Shown here: piece by piece, positions 1 through 8,207 of the stretch
Position numbering within the stretch: position 1 is the first letter of the stretch
Layout: the number at the start of each line of letters is the position of its first letter
Assembly (NCBI RefSeq): GCF_003268635.1
Contig: NZ_CP029639.1
Span: 5,664,001-5,728,000 of the forward strand
Direction of reading: 5' to 3'
From: Paenibacillus sp. DCT19
GTDB taxonomy: Bacteria > Bacillota > Bacilli > Paenibacillales > Paenibacillaceae
Length of the DNA stretch: 64,000 nt
Position numbers and translations under genes: made by a program
The notes under the pieces: generated by a model
What the model saw: the letters and a program-made list of their open reading frames with translations, nothing else
What the model was told of the DNA's origin: nothing
Databases searched by the model: none

Positions 1-125
1 ATCTTCTGGTGTTGGTAGAAATCCGGGAACCATACGAGCTGAGCAATCACCGTGGTTCCGTACAGTAGGAGCAAGAACCCCGCCATCACCAGAAACAGCT
101 TCATCGTTACACCCGTACGTCTCAT
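1..125 (-). CDS. Sensor histidine kinase, N-terminal fragment (runs off window)
   Basis: Only the first 41 or so codons are inside the window. The ATG at 125 overlaps the stop codon of the upstream response regulator (ATGA overlap), the usual arrangement for a two-component pair. The visible residues are a short basic start (MRRTGVT) and one hydrophobic segment (residues 8-30) ending in aromatic and polar residues, which fits the first transmembrane helix of a membrane sensor kinase. Catalytic domains lie outside the window, so the kinase assignment rests on gene context and the membrane start. Confidence 0.7.
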   Translation of the reverse strand, partial: MRRTGVTMKLFLVMAGFLLLLYGTTVIAQLVWFPDFYQHQK

Positions 126-802
126 GCCTCAGCCTCAAATCGATAGCCGGTACCAATTACCGTTCGGATACATTTGGCTTCTTCACCAAGCTTGCTACGA
201 AGTTTCTTAATATGTGTATCAACCACCCGTGAATCCCCATCAAAATCATAGCCCCATACACGGTTTAGTATTGCATCACGGGATAACACAAGCCCCTGAT
301 TTCGAGTTAGGTAGAGTAATAGTTCATATTCTTTCGGTGCCAATTCAATCTCTACCCCGTTTCGCTCAAGCCTTCTCCCCCAAGGATCCAATGTTACGTG
401 TCCAAAGCGAATGACGCTCTGATCTTTACTAACGGCACCTTCGACCCTTTTCATTAATGTCTCTGCACGAGCCACAAGTACACGAGGACTGAACGGTTTG
501 GTTACATAATCATCCACGCCCAGCTGGAAACCGTGAATCTTGTCATCATCCTCCGATCGCGCAGTCAGCATGATAATAGGTACGGTCGATTGAGATCGAA
601 TATGACCACAAAGTGTCCATCCATCCATCTCCGGCATCAGCACATCTAGAATAACCAAATCCACTTCATGCTGTTCTAACTGTTCAAGTGCCTCGAATCC
701 GTGCTCGGCTTCTAGGACATTCCATTGTTCTTTTATAAAATAATCGGCCACAATCTCACGAATGCGGCTTTCGTCTTCCACCAGAAGCACTGTTCTGACC
801 AT
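122..802 (-). CDS. OmpR/PhoB-family response regulator
   Basis: A 226-residue two-component regulator. The receiver domain (about residues 1-120) shows the acidic pair LVEDES, the phosphoacceptor Asp in VILDVLMPEMDG, and the conserved Lys in TKPFSP. The C-terminal winged helix (about 130-226) has the OmpR-type pattern ELAPKEYELLLYL, the VDTHIKKLR recognition helix and the end IGTGYRFE. An AAGGAG site lies 8-9 bases before the ATG. It is translationally coupled to the kinase gene that starts at 125. The regulon cannot be told from the sequence. Confidence 0.93.
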   Translation of the reverse strand: MVRTVLLVEDESRIREIVADYFIKEQWNVLEAEHGFEALEQLEQHEVDLVILDVLMPEMDGWTLCGHIRSQSTVPIIMLTARSEDDDKIHGFQLGVDDYVTKPFSPRVLVARAETLMKRVEGAVSKDQSVIRFGHVTLDPWGRRLERNGVEIELAPKEYELLLYLTRNQGLVLSRDAILNRVWGYDFDGDSRVVDTHIKKLRSKLGEEAKCIRTVIGTGYRFEAEA

Positions 803-944
803 GGCCGACTCTCCTTTTTAATTTCTGATAATAACATAACGATTCGGTGTGTCGTTCATGTGTCCAACTTCCTCTTAAAGGCTGTTTGTGCCATGATATA
901 TACGCCTAACCCATACCAAATGTTACTATTTTTAAAAAATAACA

Positions 945-992
945 CAAAAAGGTGGCCATCAATGAGCCTTTCACCGCTCATTGACAACCACC
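945..992 (-). terminator. Rho-independent terminator after pdxK
   Basis: On the minus strand a GGTGG...CAATGAGC stem with a loop of about 8 bases is followed by TTTTTG. It begins about 50 bases after the pdxK stop codon. Confidence 0.7.
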
Positions 993-1042
993 ATGAAATT
1001 TAAAGACTTATCGTCTCTGGCATGAATCGCACCTGTCGCGAA

Positions 1043-1855
1043 TTAACGTTGATGCTCCAGGCGGTGTGCCGCATGCAGTGTCGGGCCAACAAAACGATTC
1101 AGTGGGAATCCACCCGCAATCGCTTTGGTAATAAAGGCTTTCCCTTCACGAACAGCCTCTTTCACGGTCAGACCGCGCGCCAAACCTGCGGTAATCGCTG
1201 CAGAGGTTGTGCATCCTGCCCCATGCGTGTAACCAGAGCCAACAACATCAGCTTCATACCATTCATAGTTTTTACCGTCATAGAGAAGATCCATCGCTTT
1301 ACCCGGATTGATTACACCACGATCTTTGATCAGGACATGTTTCGCCCCTTGGTCATGAATAATGGATGCAGCAGCTTCCATCTGTTCCTTCGAACGAATT
1401 GGGCCACTTTTCGCGAGTTGTGAAGCTTCAAACAGATTCGGAGTAACGAGATCTGCGCCTGGCAGCAAAAACTCAATCATCGCTTCTGTATTTTCAGGCT
1501 GCAGCACTTCATCCGTTCCTTTGCAGACCATTACCGGGTCGATAACAATCTGTGGAAGCCCGCTACGACGAATATGTTTCGCCACAAGCTCAATAATGTC
1601 TACAGAACCCAGCATGCCCGTCTTCATGGCATCAAATCCGATACCGTCTAGAACCGTACGAAGTTGTGCTTCCACTACATTTAATTCAACAGGAAATACC
1701 TGGTGATCCCACGTTTCAGGCTCCATTGCCACTACAGTGGTCAATACGGTCATCCCGTACACACCTAGCTCCTGAAAAGTTTTCAAATCGGCTTGAATTC
1801 CTGCACCGCCGCTTGTGTCTGAACCAGCTATCGTCAAAGTTTTTGGAATCGTCAT
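1043..1855 (-). CDS. pdxK: Pyridoxine/hydroxymethylpyrimidine kinase (PdxK/ThiD family)
   Basis: A ribokinase-fold enzyme of 270 residues that phosphorylates pyridoxal/pyridoxine or hydroxymethylpyrimidine with ATP for vitamin B6 or thiamine metabolism. It carries TIAGSDTSGGAGIQADLKTF at the start, DAMKTGML, VIDPVMVCKG, and the C-terminal anion-hole motif THGAGCT. The overall sequence is close to what I recall of Bacillus PdxK, so pyridoxine kinase is preferred over ThiD. The start chosen is the ATG at 1855, which has AAGGAG upstream; an in-frame ATG at 1876 has no ribosome site. No TPP riboswitch is visible upstream and it appears monocistronic. Confidence 0.88.
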   Translation of the reverse strand: MTIPKTLTIAGSDTSGGAGIQADLKTFQELGVYGMTVLTTVVAMEPETWDHQVFPVELNVVEAQLRTVLDGIGFDAMKTGMLGSVDIIELVAKHIRRSGLPQIVIDPVMVCKGTDEVLQPENTEAMIEFLLPGADLVTPNLFEASQLAKSGPIRSKEQMEAAASIIHDQGAKHVLIKDRGVINPGKAMDLLYDGKNYEWYEADVVGSGYTHGAGCTTSAAITAGLARGLTVKEAVREGKAFITKAIAGGFPLNRFVGPTLHAAHRLEHQR

Positions 1856-1961
1856 GGTAGTTGCATTCTCCTTCATGTCTCAGTTGACATTATCCTATCC
1901 CTTGTACGAGCGGATGTCAATGGCATCTGAAGCCATACCGGGTATGCTTTTGAGCAGGATT

Positions 1962-2668
1962 TCAGCTCACGTCTTTTGTCTCTAGACGAAGCAATGACAA
2001 CGATGCAATCCATATACCAATTGCCCCAAGGTTATAGGGATAATAATAATGGAGTTCACTGTCATGGAAGGCCCACCACCTCCTGAACAGACAATAAACA
2101 CTAGGATAATTGAAGCGACCAGCGTGGCTGTAACCGACTTCTTACGCATCCCGAAGTATAATGGAATAAGCGCCATAGCCGCTGCGGACAGCGAACTAAT
2201 ACTGTACTTCAATAACAATCTCCATGCTTCATTCACAGTTAATACATCTGCGATAAAAGGATAGTAGTGATTCACTGTCAGTAGGATTGCACCCATCAAT
2301 AGATTGGTGAACATGATCATACAGAAGGTAAATCCGAATATGATAATCAATTTGGCAGCGATAATTTTATGGCGTTTGATCGGATAGGTGAACATCACAT
2401 TCATTGTTTTATTTCGATACTCTTGGATAATGAACTTCGCTAACAGCGCCCCGGCAAATACGATAAAGGTCGCTCGCGCGCATACATCAATGAGCATAAA
2501 GGATACGGAATAATTCGAGTAAGCATAATCCTCCGCCCCCCGGTCGAGTACACCAATCATGACTAGGAATCCCAGAATAACAATGTTGGCAACGCCCGCT
2601 GCAATCAGATTTCTAGAAAAATGGTGTTTCCGCATCTCCAGTTCTATGAGCTTAAGCAACGTCCCCAT
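1962..2668 (-). pseudogene. ABC-2 type permease (BcrB-like), C-terminus frameshifted
   Basis: A membrane subunit with six or so hydrophobic segments and the N-terminal EMRKHHFSRNL seen in bacitracin/lantibiotic-type ABC-2 permeases. Its ATG at 2668 overlaps the ATPase gene by 17 bases. As read, the frame stops at 1982 with an atypical tail (GQLVYGLHRCHCFV). Adding one base in the CCCC run at 2024-2027 gives the expected last helix, GAIGIWIASLSLLRLETK, and moves the stop to 1962. The gene is therefore shown full length as one frameshifted unit; a sequencing undercall is the simplest cause. It should work with the neighbouring ATPase in export or self-protection. Confidence 0.85.
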
Positions 2669-3575
2669 CTCCCTTCACGAGATTCAGGAAGTGTTCTTCT
2701 AATGAATGTGATCGTTTGAAGATGGATTCAATCTGTACGCCATGCTCGATTAGCTGGCTGGTTAACTGCGAAGGAACAAGACCTGTATCATAGATCCGTA
2801 CTGTCTGCTCATCTACCAGCTTGAAGTTTTGGAGCCCAAGCTGATGTTCAATGACATACGTTGCTTTGCGAATATCCACAGCCTGTAACTCCACATACTC
2901 GCTGTGTCGGCCTCGGATACTCTCCATCGATACTTCCTCCACTAGCCTTCCTCCGCGAATGACGCCTACCGTATCGGCAATCTGCTCAATCTCCCCAAGA
3001 ATATGGCTTGAGATCAATAAGGTAATTCGATATTCCGTACTGAGACGTTTGAATAGATCTCGCATCTCCTTAATCCCTACAGGATCAAGCCCATTGATCG
3101 GTTCATCCAGAATGAGCAGTTCAGGGGTTGTAATGAGTGCCCTGGCAATACCGAGTCTTTGCTTCATCCCAAGTGAGAAGTCACGGACTGGTTTTTTTCC
3201 GGTATCCTTAAGTCCCACCTTTTCTATCATCTCGTTGATCACTTTCTTGTTGTGGAAGCCCATATATTCACAATGCAGCTCCAAGTTATCCCTAGCCGAC
3301 AATTTATCGTAGAAAAAGGGGTATTCGATAATACTTCCCATCCGTTTCAACACTTCGTAGGAGGTGGGCGTTAACTTTTCTCCAAACAATTCGATCTCGC
3401 CAAAGGTTGGCTTCACCAGGTTCGTCAGCATTTTCATGATCGTCGTTTTGCCCGCACCGTTCGGCCCTAAGAAACCGTATATTTCCCCTTGCTTAATATT
3501 CATGTTAACGTCGGACACCACTTCTATTCCCTCATATGTCTTGGACACACCTATCGTACGTGCAATATAAGTCAT
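2652..3575 (-). CDS. ABC transporter ATP-binding protein (BcrA-like)
   Basis: A 307-residue ATPase. Walker A is GPNGAGKTT (about residue 38), the signature is FSLGMKQRLGIA, Walker B is LLILDEPINGLDP, and the switch histidine lies in LISSH. The C-terminal extension of about 90 residues is typical of the BcrA/bacitracin-resistance subfamily. AAAGGAG precedes the ATG. It forms an operon with the overlapping permease and lies downstream of a regulator-kinase pair on the same strand, which suggests cell-envelope stress or peptide-antibiotic resistance. The substrate is not deducible. Confidence 0.92.
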   Translation of the reverse strand: MTYIARTIGVSKTYEGIEVVSDVNMNIKQGEIYGFLGPNGAGKTTIMKMLTNLVKPTFGEIELFGEKLTPTSYEVLKRMGSIIEYPFFYDKLSARDNLELHCEYMGFHNKKVINEMIEKVGLKDTGKKPVRDFSLGMKQRLGIARALITTPELLILDEPINGLDPVGIKEMRDLFKRLSTEYRITLLISSHILGEIEQIADTVGVIRGGRLVEEVSMESIRGRHSEYVELQAVDIRKATYVIEHQLGLQNFKLVDEQTVRIYDTGLVPSQLTSQLIEHGVQIESIFKRSHSLEEHFLNLVKGDGDVA

Positions 3576-3731
3576 ATCTCTTGTTCTCCTTTACGATCCC
3601 TTTTGTGGTGTTCAAGAACTGAACAATCACTACCGGGTTCTGATATCTGTATTGTAAAGAGAAATGTCTTCTTTTCTATTAATCATTTCTTACAAAAACC
3701 TTAATCCTGGTTTATTTTAGAAATTTTTCTT

Positions 3732-4667
3732 CTAACAAGGATTTAAAGAGATTGAAAATACCGTTCGGTGGTTAGGAATACTCCGTAATTCAATGTTGCC
3801 TCCCATGCGTTCAACCAGCCTTTTGGTAATGGTGAGACCTAGACCGCTCCCCTGATACTGTCGATTGCGAGAGTCCTCCAGCGTATACATTCGCTCAAAC
3901 ACGCGGCTGTGCTCACTTTCGGGAATGCCTTTGCCTTGATCCCATACTTCCAGCAGTACACCATCTTTCTCATTATGCCGAAGGGAAAGTCCTAACATTT
4001 TGCCGTCTGCGCCGTACTTCATGGCATTGGTTATGAGATTGTTCAGCACACGGTCGAGTGCCTCCTCATTCGCTTGCACGAAGATATTCCCTTCAGGGAT
4101 GTCCAGTTTTACTTCCAAACCAAGTCCAGTTAACATCTCATAAAAAGAAATCATCTTCAGTCGACATAGCTCACTTAGATTGACCCGCGTCATGGGCAGC
4201 TCCATATCACCAGACTCCAGCTTCGCCAGATCGAAGAAGGAGTGGATCAAACGCAGCACCTCTTGGGCTTTATCATGGATTTTGCCGATCATGGCCTCTC
4301 GCTCTTGCTGCGTCAATGTTGGGCTATGTAGTAGTGTCTCACTATATCCAAGTACAACGGTTAGCGGTGTTTTCAGATCATGTGAGATGTTGGACAGCAT
4401 ATTACGCATCTCTTTCTCCTGATTAGCATAACGCGCCCCAGTTAGGTGGGCGTAATCTAGAACTTGATTTATATCACGGAGAAGCTGCTGAATTGGAGCA
4501 TCGTTGCTGAACACCAACAGGCGCTCGTATGTCCCCTGATCCAATATATGCTCCAGTTTAAGATGAATATAGTTCAATTGCTGACTACGCCCGGCCAATT
4601 TGATAGCTAAGATCGCGACAACAATTGCTAATCCTCCCGTAGAAATGCCCAAAAGGACGAGCATCAT
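3732..4667 (-). CDS. Sensor histidine kinase with a single N-terminal membrane segment
   Basis: A 311-residue kinase. Residues 1-27 form one hydrophobic helix, followed by a short linker with no obvious extracellular sensor. HisKA has the phosphorylation motif SNISHDLKTPLTVVLGY (about 92-108). HATPase_c has the N box NNLITNAMKYG, the G1 box DQGKGIP and the G2 box GSGLGL. It overlaps the regulator gene by ATGA. Intramembrane-sensing kinases of this size often watch a neighbouring ABC exporter; here a BcrAB-like pair follows about 150 bases downstream. Confidence 0.92.
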   Translation of the reverse strand: MMLVLLGISTGGLAIVVAILAIKLAGRSQQLNYIHLKLEHILDQGTYERLLVFSNDAPIQQLLRDINQVLDYAHLTGARYANQEKEMRNMLSNISHDLKTPLTVVLGYSETLLHSPTLTQQEREAMIGKIHDKAQEVLRLIHSFFDLAKLESGDMELPMTRVNLSELCRLKMISFYEMLTGLGLEVKLDIPEGNIFVQANEEALDRVLNNLITNAMKYGADGKMLGLSLRHNEKDGVLLEVWDQGKGIPESEHSRVFERMYTLEDSRNRQYQGSGLGLTITKRLVERMGGNIELRSIPNHRTVFSISLNPC

Positions 4668-5413
4668 GTCTGATCCACCTCCAGCTTATATCCAATTCCC
4701 CACAACGTCTTAATGTATTGAGGCGCTGAAGGATCCAGTTCAATCTTCTCGCGTAGACGGCGCATATGTACGTTAATAATGTTCTCGTCCCCATAGTACT
4801 GATCATTCCATACCGCAGCATAGATCTGAGCCTTCGTGAACACTTTGCCAGGATGGGTCACTAACAATTTCAAAATACCAAATTCTTTAGAGGTCAATCG
4901 AATTGCAGCGCCCTCTCGTTCCACCTCATAGGTGTCCATGTTCATTACCAACCCTCCGAACTCCAGACGTTCATGCTGCACGGGTGCGTTGGTGGTTTCT
5001 GCAGGTTGTACTGTATAGTTGGCACGCCTGATTGCTGCTTTGATGCGAGCAGTCAGTTCAATTAGTGAGAAGGGTTTACTTAAATAATCATCTGCGCCAA
5101 ATCCTAGCCCTAGCGCCTTGTCTACCTCTCCATCCTTGGCCGATAAAATGAGTACGGGCACCAAGCTGACCGAGCGGATCGTCTGTAACACTTCCATGCC
5201 ATTTTTGCGAGGCAACATCAGGTCTAGAATAACGAGATCGTATGCTTGCGTAGCCTGTTTGAACTGCTCTTCAGCTTCATAACCATCATAGGCATATGAA
5301 ACGTCATAGCCCTCCTTTTCCAAATATGGCCCTACCATCTCACTAATTGAGCGATCATCTTCAACAAGCAACAATCGGTGACTTGACACAGCATTCCCCT
5401 CCAACATGTTCAT
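4664..5413 (-). CDS. OmpR-family response regulator linked to the BcrAB-like exporter
   Basis: A 249-residue regulator with the receiver motifs LVEDD, VILDLMLPRKNGMEV and SKPFSL and a C-terminal winged helix (LTSKEFGILKLL, INVHMRRLREKIE, IGYKLEV). The start is uncertain by a few codons: MNMLEGNAVSSHRLLLVEDD leaves a short tail before the receiver. It is the first gene of a minus-strand set (regulator, kinase, ATPase, permease), so it probably controls the exporter in response to the kinase. Confidence 0.92.
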   Translation of the reverse strand: MNMLEGNAVSSHRLLLVEDDRSISEMVGPYLEKEGYDVSYAYDGYEAEEQFKQATQAYDLVILDLMLPRKNGMEVLQTIRSVSLVPVLILSAKDGEVDKALGLGFGADDYLSKPFSLIELTARIKAAIRRANYTVQPAETTNAPVQHERLEFGGLVMNMDTYEVEREGAAIRLTSKEFGILKLLVTHPGKVFTKAQIYAAVWNDQYYGDENIINVHMRRLREKIELDPSAPQYIKTLWGIGYKLEVDQT

Positions 5414-5497
5414 TTATCTTTATTACCTCACATTTTGTTTCAATTGGCAATGAAAGGATACCTAGGGCTGACACCTCCCCATCACTGCTCAAACATC

Positions 5498-5573
5498 AAA
5501 AAAACCGGCAGAATACCTCTTGATCCAGCATTACATCGCAACTACTGCTGTACCTCAAGGGCTTCCTACCGGT
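5498..5573 (-). terminator. Terminator after degV-like gene
   Basis: On the minus strand a long imperfect stem runs from CCGGTAGGA near 5572 to its partner ending TTCTGCCGG, followed directly by seven T residues. It lies about 65 bases after the DegV stop. Confidence 0.65.
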
Positions 5574-5638
5574 ATATGGGATGAATTAATGATTATTTCT
5601 GACCTGATCTTAGGAATACATGTTATCTAGAATCTAAT

Positions 5639-6481
5639 CTAAACGTGCTCGTTTCTGAACCAGCATAGACCAATCGTGCCCGCGCCTGCATGAATACCGA
5701 CTACAGGGATAAAAGGCATAATCTCAGTCTTAAGCCGTGGTAACAATTCGGAAATCTGCTGTTTGATCGTCACCGCTTCATCTGGATTGTTGGCATGCAT
5801 GATGCATACATGCTTCACTTTCTCCATATCCACCTTCAGCACATCCAGCATACGCTGCTTCGCACGTCTGAATGTACGAATCTTCTCGTTCACCACGACT
5901 TTGCCTTCCTCAAATCGCAGCAGCAGATGAATCTTCAACAGTTGACTCAACACAAGCTGCGTTCCGGATACTCGCCCACTACGATGAAGATTCTGAAGGC
6001 TGGCCGGAATGAGGTAAAAGGACATATTCTCAATCATTTGTTCAATGTTAGCTTTGATCTCAGCTGCACTAGCGCCTTGTTTCTGCCATTCCAGACCTTG
6101 CAGGATCATCTCCCGATGAGGATATGCACCTGCCATTGAATCAATTGCAGTCACCTTCACACCTGCTATTTCCGCGGCCTGCATCGATGTGTGTAATGTA
6201 CCACTAAGCGCAGTGGAACAATGAATGGTTATGATCTCATCGTATTGATCCTTCAATGACTCATACAATTCAATGAACTCGCCGATTGGCGGCTGTGAGC
6301 TGCTCGCTTTGGATGCTGTCTCCAGCTTTTCATAGAATAGTTCCGGTGATATATCTTCTGATTCCCGATAACATTCCTCTCCAAATACAACACGCAGCGG
6401 TACAATATAAACATGATTTTGCTCAGCGAAAACAGGATCCAGTGTACTCGTACTATCGGTGACCCATGCAATTTTCTTCAT
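5639..6481 (-). CDS. DegV family protein (fatty-acid binding, FakB-like)
   Basis: A 280-residue DegV protein. The family binds a fatty acid and, in FakA-FakB systems, presents it for phosphorylation. Recognisable parts are the start KKIAWVTDSTSTL, the IHCSTALSGT segment and the helix with LHRSGRVSG. The start is set at the ATG at 6481, which has GAAGGA a few bases upstream; an upstream in-frame ATG at 6535 lacks one. The gene stands alone, and no fakA is visible in the window. Confidence 0.88.
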   Translation of the reverse strand: MKKIAWVTDSTSTLDPVFAEQNHVYIVPLRVVFGEECYRESEDISPELFYEKLETASKASSSQPPIGEFIELYESLKDQYDEIITIHCSTALSGTLHTSMQAAEIAGVKVTAIDSMAGAYPHREMILQGLEWQKQGASAAEIKANIEQMIENMSFYLIPASLQNLHRSGRVSGTQLVLSQLLKIHLLLRFEEGKVVVNEKIRTFRRAKQRMLDVLKVDMEKVKHVCIMHANNPDEAVTIKQQISELLPRLKTEIMPFIPVVGIHAGAGTIGLCWFRNEHV

Positions 6482-6549
6482 GACATCCTTCTCTCTTGCC
6501 GGATTGGTCGTTCTGTATCTCCATTGGTCAGGCACATGCCCGGCTTAAT

Positions 6550-6579
6550 ATTTTAATTTTAAATAGTTTAAGTTGTAAA
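6550..6579 (-). promoter_or_regulatory. Putative sigma-A promoter of degV-like gene
   Basis: On the minus strand TTTACA (6579-6574) and TAAAAT (6555-6550) are separated by 18 bases, about 70 bases upstream of the chosen start. The -35 box overlaps TGTAAACGTTTA, which resembles half of a CcpA cre site, though the end of the cre consensus is not kept. Confidence 0.4.
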
Positions 6580-6828
6580 CGTTTATGACATTACTTTCTT
6601 AATTATAAAGGAACAGACAGCCTGTTGTCTTGTGACGCACTCTTGAACAGGGGCATAAATGCCGAATTGTGGCAAAAAAATGTCTTCCCTGTGAAGGGAT
6701 TAATTGGTATTTGAAAGGATGGAGTCTTTGGTGATCTACCCATTTTGCAATAGATAGCCAAGGAGGCTGTTCAAATGCCGTTACAGACAAGGAGGACATG
6801 ACGTATGGTAGTAACGGAGGTGAGCCTC

Positions 6829-7505
6829 ATGCTTGTCAATAAACATATTCTTGCTTCATCCAGCGTTCATGCTACCCCTATTATGTTGTGCGTGGAGTGA
6901 ACCCTGGCCCGGTAATGCTGATTACCTCAGGAGTTCACGGCAATGAAACAGCCAGTATGGCTGCTGCACAGCAGTTCGTGGATGATTGTATTGCAGGTCG
7001 CCGCATCATTCAGCGCGGGCTTCTCATCATCATTCCACGGGTGCACCAACAGGCATATCGGAAGAAGATCCGAGGCAAACCAGATCTGAATCGCACCTTT
7101 CCACGCCGAATTTCAGGTAAAGCCAGGCACCCTCTAGCTTCAGCAGTCTTTCATCTCGCCCGTCAATATCAACCCGATTGGTGGTTAGATCTGCACGAAG
7201 CCAATGGGTTATCCCAGCTCAGTTCCCGTGTTCTTGGACAAACGCTGATCACTAATCCAGGCAGTCGTGCCGTTCCGGTATGCAAACGCATTATTAAACA
7301 AATGAATCGCTCTATCGCGATCCAGAACAGACACTTTAATCTGAAGCAGCATGAATTGCCAGGATCGGCACGCACAGCTGGTGCAAGGCTTCTGCAGGCG
7401 CGCACCGTCACTGTGGAGACATGTTGGAGCTTGAAACGCTCCGTGCGGATCAAGTATCAGCGCGAGATTGTACATCATTTTCTGCGGGAAGCGGGTCTGA
7501 TGTGA
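6829..7505 (+). pseudogene. Succinylglutamate desuccinylase/aspartoacylase-like (M14-type), frameshifted near start
   Basis: A zinc carboxypeptidase-fold amidohydrolase of the AstE/AspA type. The zinc site GVHGNE appears early and the catalytic region includes PDLNRTFP and DWWLDLHEANG. The open frame starts only at 6888, but a well-placed ATG at 6829 (GGAGGTG upstream) encodes a good N-terminus (LVNKHILASSSVHATP) in another frame. One extra base in the CCCC run at 6875-6878 joins the two as ATP-YYVVRGVNPGPV. I therefore treat this as one gene of about 226 residues with a one-base deletion, likely a sequencing error. A terminator follows at 7540. Confidence 0.8.
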
Positions 7506-7539
7506 ATGAACTCTGCATCGTATTGTAATGCAAACCAAT

Positions 7540-7578
7540 AGAACCTCTTCTCCAGAACGTTGGCAAAGGGGTTCTTTT
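7540..7578 (+). terminator. Terminator after the AspA/AstE-like gene
   Basis: AGAACCTCTT pairs with AAAGGGGTTCT across a loop of about 15 bases and is followed by TTTT. Confidence 0.6.
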
Positions 7579-7611
7579 CGATATTTCTATCTAAATGAAG
7601 TGGTATCCATG

Positions 7612-8037
7612 TCATTCTTCCGGCTTGGGAGAATCGTTCTCTTCCTCCGAGTTATTGCGGAAAGATTCTATATAAGTATGGATTTCGGATTCTGGCGTTA
7701 AAAGCAATGAAGCTAGAAGCGTCTGCATGTCCTTTAAGTTATTGATATGCTTTTGAATATCTGCAATTTGATCGCGAACCAGCACTCTCAGTGTCTCACT
7801 GTCCATATCCTCTTGGCTGAGTAAGTGTAACGTTTCTTTTATATCTTTCAAGGAGTAACCCAACGCTTGAGCATCCTTAATAAATTTAATTTTGACCACG
7901 TAATCCTCTGAATATTTACGGTATCCATTCGATGCACGGATCGGTGCAGGTAGCACCCCGCTATCTTCATAATACCGGAGAGTCGCCATACTGAGTCCAG
8001 TACGCTTGGCTAGCTCTCCTCTCGTCATCATGCTCAT
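7612..8037 (-). CDS. MerR-family transcriptional regulator
   Basis: A 141-residue MerR-type regulator. The N-terminal winged helix has RGELAKRTGLSMATLRYYEDSG and GYRKYSEDYV, followed by a dimerising coiled coil (about 80-115). The short C-terminus is acidic and has no cysteine cluster, which argues against metal sensing. A perfect palindromic operator lies 120 bases upstream in the position expected for autoregulation. Its true inducer is unknown. Confidence 0.88.
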   Translation of the reverse strand: MSMMTRGELAKRTGLSMATLRYYEDSGVLPAPIRASNGYRKYSEDYVVKIKFIKDAQALGYSLKDIKETLHLLSQEDMDSETLRVLVRDQIADIQKHINNLKDMQTLLASLLLTPESEIHTYIESFRNNSEEENDSPKPEE

Positions 8038-8156
8038 CTCAACTTCACCGTCCTTTTACACGAGTATACTCTTGCACTGATGCGGTCTCTTGCTTAGTTC
8101 TGATACTTTTGAGATGAACCTCTCCTCCATCATCCCTGGGATTACATATAAAATAA

Positions 8157-8178
8157 ACCTTGAAGTATACTTCAAGGT
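8157..8178 (-). promoter_or_regulatory. Palindromic MerR operator in a long-spacer promoter
   Basis: A perfect inverted repeat with 11-base arms: ACCTTGAAGTA joined directly to TACTTCAAGGT. On the minus strand it lies between a TTGACC -35 box and a TATTTT -10 box with a 20-base spacer, the over-long spacing typical of MerR-activated promoters. It faces the MerR gene at 8037, and no plus-strand gene follows. Confidence 0.65.
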
Positions 8179-8207
8179 CAAGGTTATTATTTCATTTTTC
8201 TTCAATA

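Noticed and set aside
1877..1981. Possible TPP riboswitch before pdxK
   Set aside because: The conserved CTGAGA and ACCTGA blocks of the thi box are absent.
6599..6799. Minus-strand frame of 66 codons upstream of the AspA-like gene
   Set aside because: No ribosome site, odd composition, and it overlaps a gap with a promoter; treated as chance.
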